In this document: one piece after another, positions 16,456 to 25,035 of the stretch
Layout of the letters: each line of letters begins with the position of its first letter
How positions within the stretch are numbered: position 1 is the stretch's first letter
Source: Actinomycetes bacterium
GTDB lineage: Bacteria; Actinomycetota; Acidimicrobiia; Acidimicrobiales; Bog-793
NCBI GenBank assembly: GCA_021798985.1
Contig: JAJZBI010000024.1
Location: 1 to 59,033, forward strand
Direction: 5' to 3'
Length of the DNA stretch: 59,033 nucleotides
The notes under the pieces: generated by a model
Databases searched by the model: none
Seen by the model: only the letters and a program-made list of their open reading frames with translations
Told to the model about the DNA's origin: nothing
Made by a program: the position numbers and the translations under genes

Positions 16456-17113
16456 TCATCGCAGGGTCGACGGGGGGATGCCTGACCACTGTTGACCAGC
16501 ACTTCTCGCCACCAGCCGGCAGCCGTTGACACTGCTGCCCGAGAATGACGCGCAAGGGGTCAGAGGTTCGAGTCCGGCAGCGCCCACCACATCGTCGTAT
16601 TCGAACTTCGGCGAAGAGAAGAGCAGATCGAACGGTTCCTTGTAGGCCGCTTCGACGACGTGACCGTCACGCACGCGAACGTCGTCGAGCACGGCGGCGT
16701 TGAACAGCCTCCTGGTCCGGTCGCTCCCACGCCGGTAGGCGGTGGCGCAGCGGGTGGAGAAGCGGATGGCGAGGTCCATGACCTCTTGCCAGTCGTCCAG
16801 GTTGGCGTCGAGGGTGGCTTGGCGGGACTCGATGGCCCGTAGCTCGGACCCGATGCGCTCCTGTTCGCATCGGAGCATGGTGACGTGATGGCGTTGGCGT
16901 AGTAGGGCTCCATGAGCTTGTAGCGCTCGGCCTCGGTGCGTTCGTGGCGGTGGGCGAGCAGCTCGCGTTCGGCGGTGGTGTCCTCGTGCTGCGTGTCCAC
17001 TTCGGTGGCGATCGCTTGGCGCAGGCCGTCGGCCCAGTCGGTCGGTACCTCGATGCGGCCGTAGAGGCCCTCGATCTCGGCTTCGAGCTGGTCGGCGGCG
17101 ACGTAGCGCTCGC
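16456..17113 (-). pseudogene. Large serine recombinase, C-terminal remnant
   Basis: Two frames together give the C-terminal third of a large serine recombinase: GERYVAADQLEAEIEGLYGR and HEDTTAERELLAHRHERTEA with YKLMEPYYANAI in one frame, then EQERIGSELRAIESRQATLD, AIRFSTRCATAYRRGSD and FNAAVLDDVRV in the next. A frameshift lies near 16885. The N-terminal catalytic and zinc domains are missing, cut off where the IS3-type remnant begins. The last residues (VVGAAGLEP...) read through the reverse complement of a tRNA T-arm, as these integrases often do when they abut their own attachment site. It marks an older integration at this locus. Confidence 0.8.
16545..16575 (+). repeat. attR core (31-bp direct repeat, right copy)
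   Basis: Identical to 11504-11534. Beyond it the sequence reads GGCAGCGCCCACCA rather than the tRNA-Val end TCTACGGCCCACC. The distal flank therefore comes from a different tRNA-like 3' end. Confidence 0.85.
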
Positions 17114-17397
17114 CGGAGTGCCTTCACCTCTTCGGCGAGCTCGCTCGACACCCCGGCGCGCGTCCCGGTATCGACCTCGTGCCGCTCGATCCAGTGCCGC
17201 AGCGTCTCGGTGTTGACGCCGAGGAGCTCTCCAACGTGTCGGCGGGCTGCGGAAGCAGATTCCGAAGGAACCTCACGCCGTCGCTCTTCATACAGCCGTG
17301 CCGCTCGCTCTCGAGTCTCCTGGTCATACTTCCGGGGTGCAGGCATAGCTCAGTCTCCTTGTCGGGACAGAGCCTCCGGTGGATCCAGGGCAGTTCA
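17111..17397 (-). mobile_element. IS3-family remnant: one terminus and start of orfA
   Basis: Read leftwards, the terminus begins TGAACTGCCCTGGATCCACC at 17397, a typical IS3-family inverted end, followed by a ribosome binding site AAGGAG and an ATG at 17346. OrfA begins MPAPRKYDQETRERAARLYE, with the transposase HTH continuing as VNTETLRHWIERHEVDTG and ending at EEVKALRR. There homology stops and serine-recombinase sequence begins. OrfB and the other end are absent, so it cannot move by itself. Confidence 0.8.
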
Positions 17398-17802
17398 GTC
17401 GCCACTGGCGCCACGCTCGAGATCGTCCCGCAGGGACCCACGTACTCCGAGTTCGAGACCGACGAGCCGATGGCGGCGACCTACAAGGCGAACGCCGAGG
17501 CGCTCGACCGCGTCTTCCCGCCCCCGCAGGGCAGGCCGATGAGCGGCTCGACCGACATGGCCAACCTGTCGCTCGCCATCCCGTCGATCCACCCGATGCT
17601 CGGGTTCGACTGCCTGCCGGCGGTCAACTACCAGCCCGAGTTCACGGCGGCGGCCGCCTCCGCCGCGGCCGACCAGGCCGTCGTCGACGGCGCCCTCGCC
17701 ATGGCCTGGACCGTCGTCGACCTGGCGATCGACGAGGCGCAGCGCACGAGGCTCGCCGCCACGGCCTATTCGCCAGGAGCTCGCAGGGGCGGCACGCTCT
17801 AG
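17398..17802 (+). pseudogene. M20-family metallopeptidase, C-terminal fragment
   Basis: The frame is open from the IS3-type terminus with no start codon of its own. SGSTDMANLSLAIPSIHPML is the metal-ligand segment of AbgB-like M20 amidohydrolases, followed by a final helix (VDGALAMAWTVVDLAIDEAQ). About two thirds of the protein, including the first metal ligands, were lost where the insertion sequence landed. There is no frameshift in what remains. Confidence 0.75.
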
Positions 17803-17813
17803 ATCAAGAGCCA

Positions 17814-17849
17814 TTGCACAAGATTCGTTGATCAACGTATCTTGTGCAA
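17814..17849. promoter_or_regulatory. 36-bp palindromic operator with embedded promoter
   Basis: TTGCACAAGAT-T-CGTTGATCAACG-T-ATCTTGTGCAA: the outer arms and the inner 12 bases are perfectly symmetric, with one mismatched pair. It includes a -35 (TTGCAC, 17814-17819) and a -10 (TATCTT, 17838-17843) 18 bases apart, and ends at the base before the ATG at 17850. A dimeric regulator bound here would block its own promoter. Confidence 0.8.
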
Positions 17850-18416
17850 ATGGCACAACAGCCAATGCCCGCGGAGTCCGAGGCGCGCCGGCTGCGCGCG
17901 CTCGCCCATCCGCTGCGCTGGAGGATCATCGGCCTCCTCGAGGCAGAGGGCTCGGTGACCGCCACCCGCTGTGCCGAGGCGCTCGGGGAGAGCGTGGCCA
18001 GCTGCTCCTACCACCTCGGTATCCTCGGGAAGTACGGGTACCTCGAGCCGGTCCCGCAGCAGGGCGGGCGCGAGCGGCCGTGGCGCCTCGCGAGCCAGCA
18101 CCAGGACCTGCGGCCGTCGAGCGACGACGCCGTGCCGGCCGCCCTCGCCGCCGCCGCCGCCTTCCTCGAGCACGAGTTCGCCCGCCTGAAGGCACGCCTG
18201 CACAACCTCCCGCACGAGCGGCCCGAGTGGCAGGAAGCGAGCTTCGTCGGGTCGACGAGCGCCTACCTCACCGCAGCCGAGCTGCACGAGCTGAAGGACC
18301 TGCTGCACGCACTGCTGCAGCGCCACGAGGACCGGAAGGACCGAGCGGTGGCGCCGGAGGGGGCCCGTCATGTCCGGATCTTCGTGAGCACCTCGGTCGC
18401 GCCGGAGGAGCCGTGA
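17850..18416 (+). CDS. ArsR-type winged-helix transcriptional regulator
   Basis: 188 residues. The first 90 form an ArsR-like winged helix: EARRLRALAHPLRWRIIGLL, VTATRCAEALGESVASCSYH (recognition helix) and LGKYGYLEPVPQ (wing). The C-terminal half is helical, ligand- or dimer-binding. There is no ArsR metal motif, so the effector is probably organic. The ATG sits at the predicted transcription start, making the mRNA leaderless. The large palindrome just upstream implies autoregulation. The stop overlaps the GTG of the MFS gene, so it likely controls that exporter. Confidence 0.9.
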   Translation: MAQQPMPAESEARRLRALAHPLRWRIIGLLEAEGSVTATRCAEALGESVASCSYHLGILGKYGYLEPVPQQGGRERPWRLASQHQDLRPSSDDAVPAALAAAAAFLEHEFARLKARLHNLPHERPEWQEASFVGSTSAYLTAAELHELKDLLHALLQRHEDRKDRAVAPEGARHVRIFVSTSVAPEEP

Positions 18417-19699
18417 GCGCTCCGGAGGCCCTCCGCCCGCTCCGCCAGCGCTCGTTCCGGCTGCTCACCGCTGGCCAGCTGACCTCGAACGTCGGCGACG
18501 CCTTCTACGCCGTCGCCCTGCCGTGGTACGTGCTTGCCACGCACGGCGGGGCGCTCCTGCTCGCGACCGTGCTGACGGCCTACGGGATCCCGCGCACGGT
18601 GCTCGTCGCGGTCGGCGGGAGCGCCAGCGACCGGTGGCGCCCCTGGACGGTGATGATGGTCGCCGACTCCGTCCGCGCCGTGCTCGTCGCGCTGCTGGCC
18701 GTGGTGGCCTTCGCCGGCCCGGCGAGCCCGGACGTGCTCATCCCCATCGCGGCGGTCATCGGCGCAGGCGAGGGCCTGTTCCTCCCTGGATCCATGGCGA
18801 TCGTCCCCTCGCTCGTGCCCGACGACGACCTCCAGGCGGCGAACGCGCTCTCGTCCGGCGGCACGCAGCTCGCGGCTCTCGTCGGGCCGGCCATCGCAGG
18901 TGCCGTCGTCGCGACGGCCGGACCGGCGACGGCCTTCGTGGTCGACGCGGCGTCGTTCCTCGTCTCTGCCGGATCCCTCGCCGGCATCCGCCAGCAGCGC
19001 TGGCGCCTCCCGTCTGCGGCCGAGCCCGCGGACCACGGGACAGCCGGGGGCGCGCCGTCCGGGGCGCCGACACTCTGGCGGGTGCTGCGGTCCGAGCGCG
19101 TGCTGCAGCTGATCCTGCTTGTGATCCTCGCCGCCAACCTCGGCACGGGAGGCCTGTTCGAGGTCGCCCTGCCGGCCCTCGCCCACGGGCCTCTCCACTC
19201 CGGCGCCGCCGGCTACGGCGGCCTCGTCGCCTCGATCGGCGCCGGCGCGCTCGTCGGGTCGGTCGCGGCGGCGCAGGCCGGTCGGCTGCGGCGGCCGGCC
19301 CTCGTGGCGTCGGCGGCGTTCCTCGGCGACACCGTGTTCATGACCGTGCCGCCGTACCTGCACTCGACCTACCTGGCCGGCGTCTGCCTCGCGCTGTTCG
19401 GGGTGCTCAACGGCTTCGGCAACATCCTGGCCCTCACCGCCCTCCAGCGGTGGGCGGACCCGCAGCTGCTCGGGCGCGTGATGGGCCTCATCGTGCTCGC
19501 CTCCTTCGGGACCTTCCCGCTGTCGGTCGCCCTCGCCGGAGCCGTCGTCCACGCCTACGGCCCGGCGCCCTTCTTCCCGATCGCGGGCGGCGTGCTGGCC
19601 CTCGCCCTCCTCGTGGCGCTCTCGCAGCGGAGCTGGAGGACATTCGGCATGCCGGAGGCGGCCAACGTGCCGGCACCGGCCGAGGTGCTCACGTTGTAG
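18413..19699 (+). CDS. MFS transporter (exporter)
   Basis: 428 residues, about 12 transmembrane helices, with the MFS signature after helix 2 (GGSASDRWRPWTVMMV). The sequence resembles the MFS-3/enterobactin-exporter-like group often paired with ArsR-type regulators. The start is a GTG overlapping the regulator's stop, with GGAGGAG five bases upstream, so the frame's long upstream extension is discarded. Probably a drug or metabolite exporter in the inner membrane; substrate unknown. Confidence 0.9.
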   Translation: MSAPEALRPLRQRSFRLLTAGQLTSNVGDAFYAVALPWYVLATHGGALLLATVLTAYGIPRTVLVAVGGSASDRWRPWTVMMVADSVRAVLVALLAVVAFAGPASPDVLIPIAAVIGAGEGLFLPGSMAIVPSLVPDDDLQAANALSSGGTQLAALVGPAIAGAVVATAGPATAFVVDAASFLVSAGSLAGIRQQRWRLPSAAEPADHGTAGGAPSGAPTLWRVLRSERVLQLILLVILAANLGTGGLFEVALPALAHGPLHSGAAGYGGLVASIGAGALVGSVAAAQAGRLRRPALVASAAFLGDTVFMTVPPYLHSTYLAGVCLALFGVLNGFGNILALTALQRWADPQLLGRVMGLIVLASFGTFPLSVALAGAVVHAYGPAPFFPIAGGVLALALLVALSQRSWRTFGMPEAANVPAPAEVLTL

Positions 19700-19710
19700 C
19701 GATCTTGGCG

Positions 19711-20905
<1,195 letters not shown>

Positions 20906-20995
20906 GTTCTCTCCGATCCGAAGATCAGGGTGGACCCAGCTCACCCAGGGAGGTCTCGATGTCTCGTCCGTCCAGGACAGCACCGAGGATGTGCT

Positions 20996-21107
20996 CGTAG
21001 AACCTGCAAGGCACGACGTCGACCGCATCGCCTCATCAGCTACCGTCATCGTGTGCTCATAGGGTGCAGCCGTAGAACCTGCAAGGCACGACGTCGACCG
21101 CATCGCC
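20996..21107 (+). repeat. 37-bp direct repeat, two copies 75 bp apart
   Basis: The segment beginning CGTAGAACCTGCAAGGCACG occurs perfectly at 20996-21032 and 21071-21107, preceded in the first copy by GTGCT and in the second by GTGCAGC; GTGCTCATAG also occurs between them. The gap 20906-21185 contains no gene that I can see. Two copies are too few for a CRISPR array. It may be a duplicated att fragment or a recombination scar. Confidence 0.7.
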
Positions 21108-21185
21108 CTCCGCAAAGTTGTCGACGACTTCAGCAGCCGCTGGCCCTGGTGGACTGCTGGGTGTCGCAGATGACTCTCCTCGGAC

Positions 21186-22001
21186 CTACGAGACGAGTGG
21201 GTCGAGATGCTCGACGACGGCGCGGCGGACGTAGTGGACGAGGTTTCGTAGGGAGGCGGGGACCTCATCCTGGATCTCGGGTGGTTGCGGTTCCCGCAGG
21301 GTGAGGTGCGTCCCTCCGCTCGCATGCACATCGGCTTCCACCCCAGTATCTGGAAGGGGGAAGACGCCGACGACCGCGCCGCTTACCGCCCAGGAGGCCG
21401 GAGCGAAATGGTTGGGCACTTCCACACCATCGAAGGTGCACCTAACCTCAACATTGCAGATTCCATCAATGAGTGCTAAAAGACGGCGGTGTTTGTCGGC
21501 GTTGGATAACCGTTTGAGGATCGCGAGCGGGTGCGGCCACGGGGGTGGAAAGCCCTCAAGTACATACGGCTGAGACGCACGAATCAGCTCGACCGCACCT
21601 ACGGGCATCCCCTTCGTGTAACCCTTGAAGTCTTGGCGGCGTCGCGCATTGATCCGCTCAACTTCGGGGTCTTCGGAGACGGCCCACGGGTCGGTCTCGA
21701 AGATCGGGTACTGGGATCGGTCGTTCCCCGACAGAGCAACGCAGAGGTGGTCGAGCGCTGAACGTGCGTTGAAGACGATGTCGCCGACCACGGCTGCCAC
21801 GTCATCCCGGTAGACCTCAGGCGGTTCGGCGCGGGCTTCGAGCATCGTCCCGGTTCTGAACTCGTAGGGCTGCGCGGTGACGAGGTAGGGGATCCGCTCG
21901 TGCTGCAGGCGCTTGGACTCCGCTTCGAACTCAGCCACGTGGCGATCGGCACGCTCAAGCTTCGCCCACCAAGTTCGACGAACGGCAGGAGCGTCAGTCA
22001 C
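21186..22001 (-). CDS. RSALDHL-motif protein of unknown function
   Basis: 271 residues. The segment AAVVGDIVFNARSALDHLCV is the hallmark of a widespread, uncharacterised family often seen on islands; the helical R-x4-H pattern resembles HEPN-like proteins but lacks a clear RX4-6H nuclease motif. NADKHRRLLALIDGI is the second conserved block, followed by a beta-rich C-terminal domain. It is the last gene of the leftward unit with rloB and rloA, 87 bases after rloB. A role as third component of that unit is inferred from position only. Confidence 0.7.
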   Translation of the reverse strand: MTDAPAVRRTWWAKLERADRHVAEFEAESKRLQHERIPYLVTAQPYEFRTGTMLEARAEPPEVYRDDVAAVVGDIVFNARSALDHLCVALSGNDRSQYPIFETDPWAVSEDPEVERINARRRQDFKGYTKGMPVGAVELIRASQPYVLEGFPPPWPHPLAILKRLSNADKHRRLLALIDGICNVEVRCTFDGVEVPNHFAPASWAVSGAVVGVFPLPDTGVEADVHASGGTHLTLREPQPPEIQDEVPASLRNLVHYVRRAVVEHLDPLVS

Positions 22002-22088
22002 GGCGTACCTGACTTACGGATTCGCCCAAGCCGTGGCGATCCGGCACGCGGAGACAGTTGAGCCCGCGCGATCTCGAAGCCCTCCGAC

Positions 22089-22772
22089 TCACTGCGTACC
22101 GCCCTCGCCTCGACGGTCCGGCGCCTCTGCGCCGGCCAATCCGCCTACCGATGCAGGCAAGCGGTGCATCCCAGATGACGGATTGTCTTGCGGGAAGACA
22201 GTGCCGTTCTGGGCGTGGCGCTCGTCGAGTACCGCGGCGCGCTGCGCTGCATCTCGGATGTGCGGCATGTACTTCTGCGAGTCGAGACCCTTGTGAGTGG
22301 AACCGTCGAGCTGGCGGCGCAGCCTGCGGGCATCGTCGTTGTCCAGCCAACTGCTGTGATCTTGAAAGTGCAGGATCAGCCACAGCTCGAAGCAGGGGTT
22401 AGAGATGGCGAGCTCAACGCCGCCTTGGCGCGCTTGATCAGTTGCCTCGTTCAAGCCCGGATGGTTACCCGGCCATTCGACGTCGAAGACACACCAGACC
22501 TCGTCGATCTCCCCCTCTTTGCCTGCGGCTCTTCGGCGGGCGGCAACGGCCATGGTGACGAGGGTCATCGGCACCGACCCTCCATGCCGGGTTTCCACCC
22601 GGAGATCGACTGCAGCGATATCACGCACCCATGGTTGACGCTTCAAGGCGTCGAGGTACTCCGGCTCGGTCCGTTCCCCTTCGCAGAAAATCTGGACCGT
22701 CTTTCGCGGCTGGCGGACCGCAACCCGACGCTTGAGCGGCCGCTCTCGATCCCTCCGACGGTTCGCGGCCAT
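22089..22772 (-). CDS. rloB: RloB-family protein (TOPRIM-like effector)
   Basis: 227 residues. VQIFCEGERTEPEYLDALKR near the start carries the Glu of a TOPRIM-like site; EVWCVFDVEW follows where the family usually has DxD (here D-V-E), and ELAISNPCFELWLILHFQDH is the RloB signature. RloB was named from ORFs linked to type I restriction loci and pairs with an ATPase; the pair resembles the AriA-AriB (PARIS) and OLD logic of ATPase sensor plus nuclease-like effector. The last 25 residues are low-complexity. ATG 22772 overlaps the rloA stop (TGATG); a GTG one codon earlier is possible. Confidence 0.88.
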   Translation of the reverse strand: MAANRRRDRERPLKRRVAVRQPRKTVQIFCEGERTEPEYLDALKRQPWVRDIAAVDLRVETRHGGSVPMTLVTMAVAARRRAAGKEGEIDEVWCVFDVEWPGNHPGLNEATDQARQGGVELAISNPCFELWLILHFQDHSSWLDNDDARRLRRQLDGSTHKGLDSQKYMPHIRDAAQRAAVLDERHAQNGTVFPQDNPSSGMHRLPASVGGLAGAEAPDRRGEGGTQ

Positions 22773-24076
22773 CACGCATCGCTCGAGACCAGACCGAGCG
22801 CCCGACGCAACCTGAACTGGTCGAGCTCGGGTACGGCACCAAACCTCCCTTGGAGGTAGGCCCGCTCCAGGTTCAGCGACCTCCGCACCTTGTCACCGCC
22901 GTACTCCGCCAACGCGGTGAGGGAGGTAGCACCGCTCTCGTTCTTCTCGGTCAGCCAGACCTCGTCTCGGTTCAGGTGGTTGAGAAGGCTCGTGTCGTGC
23001 GTCGTGAAGATGAGCTGGGCGCCATAGGGGTTCGTCTCGGGATCCTGGAACAGCTCGAGTAGGCGCGCCGAGAGGCGGGGGTGAAGACTCGCGTCGATCT
23101 CGTCGAAGAGGAGGATCCGGCCGCCTCGAAGAGCGTTCAGGGTCGGTCCAATGAGGGCGAACCAGGTCTGGGTGCCGGCTGACTCCTCCTCGAGATCAAA
23201 GGGCAGTTCCTGTCCCAACACGCGATGGATGAACCTCAGCTGCCTGCGTGGTTCTCGTCGCGCCTGGGGCGTGGCTTGGATCTCCTCGATGTCGTCGTCC
23301 ACGATCTGCACGTCGTCGATCCCGAGATCGGCGAAGCGGAGCAGAGCCAAGGCGGACTCGCGAGGCGACAGCTGGACGATGTCCGGATCGTCGAAGAGGG
23401 AGGACTGCAACGAGGTGGCTTGCTCGTCGAACAGGCGCCCGGTCGCGGACAACCCGGACACACCCGCGCCGAAGGTTCGTCGCCATGGCGCCCGACGGCG
23501 TAGGCCGAGGACTGCGATTCCTGCGAGTGCGCGGGCGAAGTGCTGCACCTCGGGCTCGTCGAAGCGCATGGCCGCCGAGAGCGCGAGAGTCGTCGCGGTC
23601 AGCAGTTCCCTCGTTCCCGACAGCGCACCGAGCCCGCGCCGGAAGTGGATCTTGGATCCTTCCCGTTCGAACAGCGCTCGCCGACGACGTTCGGGATAGC
23701 TGTACAAGCCCTCGAAGAGCACCTCGGCGTCGTCCACCTCGAGCCGGTAGGCGTACCGCACGCCGTCGATGACCATCTCGACCCCGTAGGTTGACGGCGT
23801 ATTCGGCCCATGGCCGAATTTGAAGGGGTCGCGAGGGATGAACTGATCCCAGGCTCGCAACGATCGGGCCACAGCCATCGAGAGCCAGGCGAGCGCCTCG
23901 ATGACGTTCGACTTGCCCGAAGCGTTCGGTCCATAGACGCCGGCCACCGCCAGCACGCGCTCGGTGAGCAGGTCGAATGCCCGGACCGACGGCCTGTCCT
24001 CGTCGACGGCGACCATGGACAGCTCGACAGGCTCCACGATCGACCGGTGGTTGGAGACCTCGAATCTGAGGAGCAC
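22772..24076 (-). CDS. rloA: RloA-like AAA/ABC-type ATPase
   Basis: 434 residues, an SMC/ABC-type ATPase of the AAA_15/21 group. Walker A is VYGPNASGKSNVIEALAWL near residue 47; the Walker B/signature region is GGRILLFDEIDASLHPRLSA near 320; the H-loop is LIFTTHDTSLLNHL. The centre, including IVDDDIEEIQ, is a helical insertion typical of OLD/RloA-like sensors. It would act in the cytoplasm as the nucleotide-dependent sensor for RloB. First gene of a three-gene leftward unit; no helicase or restriction subunits accompany it here. Confidence 0.88.
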   Translation of the reverse strand: MLLRFEVSNHRSIVEPVELSMVAVDEDRPSVRAFDLLTERVLAVAGVYGPNASGKSNVIEALAWLSMAVARSLRAWDQFIPRDPFKFGHGPNTPSTYGVEMVIDGVRYAYRLEVDDAEVLFEGLYSYPERRRRALFEREGSKIHFRRGLGALSGTRELLTATTLALSAAMRFDEPEVQHFARALAGIAVLGLRRRAPWRRTFGAGVSGLSATGRLFDEQATSLQSSLFDDPDIVQLSPRESALALLRFADLGIDDVQIVDDDIEEIQATPQARREPRRQLRFIHRVLGQELPFDLEEESAGTQTWFALIGPTLNALRGGRILLFDEIDASLHPRLSARLLELFQDPETNPYGAQLIFTTHDTSLLNHLNRDEVWLTEKNESGATSLTALAEYGGDKVRRSLNLERAYLQGRFGAVPELDQFRLRRALGLVSSDA

Positions 24077-24262
24077 GGGTCCAGGTTAGTAGTTCAGCTG
24101 CTCGTTCAAGCGTTATCTCGTCATACTCTTACGTAATCGCCTCCAAACGTGTATCTGACCGGCAAAGTAGCTGGATCAGCCGGGAGCAGGGACAGGAGGC
24201 GACAAGTCCGACCGGCGCACCCGTCTGCACCGCGAGGAGTGTGACCTGTCAGGCTGAAGGTC

Positions 24263-24982
24263 GTGGGCAGGGTTGACAACCGTCGGGTTGCTCTTCGAGG
24301 TGCCATCTTCGATGCGGACGATCGACTCGTCGTCGTGGCACTGTCGAAGGGTCCCTGGGACGGCCTGCTCCAGCTCGCCGGCGACGGACTCCTTCTCGCG
24401 CTGGCCCAAGGCGTAGCGGGAGCGCCCGGCCTGGCCCGACGCTGCGCCGAACAGCTGCGACAGCGCAGCTGGGAGGGTGACGACGATCTCGCCCTCCAGC
24501 TCGACGTAGCGCTCGGCGATCGGCCAGCGCCTATGTTGCGCCCGCTTCCCGCCGACCTCGAGGAGCTGGCGGGCATCCTCGAAGGCGACCCGGTCCACGG
24601 CGGCGGGCGGATCGACCTTCGCACCGGCGAGGTCTGGCCGCAGGCGGCGATCGACTTCGCCCGCGAAGAGGGTGAAGACGATCCCCACGACGAGGACCCC
24701 GACCGCTGGCTCCCCGTGTCGTGCGAGGGCTCCCGAGCCGCCTACGGCGACATGGAGGACTTCATCGAGGCGCTCTCCGACGAGGACCGAGCCGATCGGC
24801 TGTCGATCGCGATCTCGGGCCAGGGCGCCTTCCGCCGCTTCAAGGATGTCCTCGAGCGTTGGCCCGGCGAGCTCGAGGCCTGGTACGCCTTCTCCGACGA
24901 GCGCCAACGGGGCCGAGCCCGAGCCTGGCTCGCCGCTGCGGGGTTCTCGCCTCGCGTGCCGGGTCGTCCCAGCTCCCCATGA
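24263..24982 (+). CDS. UPF0158-family protein
   Basis: 239 residues. The C-terminal 140 residues carry the UPF0158 pattern: IDLRTGEVWPQAAIDF, WLPVSCEGSRAAYGDMEDFI, AISGQGAFRRFKDVLERWP, YAFSDERQRGRARAWLAAAG. The N-terminal 95 residues (DDRLVVVALSKGPWDGLLQL) are specific to actinobacterial homologues. No biochemical function is established. It stands alone, divergent from rloA across a relatively AT-rich 186-base gap, and 53 bases ahead of the SWIM-like gene, so the latter two may be cotranscribed. Confidence 0.85.
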   Translation: MGRVDNRRVALRGAIFDADDRLVVVALSKGPWDGLLQLAGDGLLLALAQGVAGAPGLARRCAEQLRQRSWEGDDDLALQLDVALGDRPAPMLRPLPADLEELAGILEGDPVHGGGRIDLRTGEVWPQAAIDFAREEGEDDPHDEDPDRWLPVSCEGSRAAYGDMEDFIEALSDEDRADRLSIAISGQGAFRRFKDVLERWPGELEAWYAFSDERQRGRARAWLAAAGFSPRVPGRPSSP

Positions 24983-25035
24983 CCCGCCCGGTGCGGGCTC
25001 TGCGATGGGTGTCGCGCCGCTCGTAGCATGCTGGG

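Larger units (their letters stand above)
11504..16575. mobile_element. Integrated element in tRNA-Val, about 5 kb, tyrosine-integrase type
   Basis: The element is bounded by perfect 31-bp direct repeats at 11504-11534 and 16545-16575, 5041 bases apart. The repeat begins exactly at the anticodon loop, a well-known crossover position for tyrosine integrases. Contents: two small plus-strand proteins, an integrase, an HTH protein, a truncated second recombinase, an unknown protein, a divergent operator region, an excisionase-like HTH protein, a SHOCT membrane protein and an unknown protein. There are no phage structural genes and no conjugation genes, so it resembles a small satellite or mobilisable island. 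Confidence 0.85.

Noticed and set aside
16545-16588. Second functional tRNA gene
   Set aside because: Only the 3' half is present; the T-stem cannot pair and no acceptor 5' strand or D-arm precedes it.
17828-18412. N-terminal extension of the MFS frame over the ArsR gene
   Set aside because: Low-complexity Arg/Ala/Gly sequence; the GTG at 18413 has a good ribosome binding site and begins the conserved MFS protein.
20996-21107. CRISPR array
   Set aside because: Only two repeat copies, no cas gene in the window, and the repeat has no clear hairpin.
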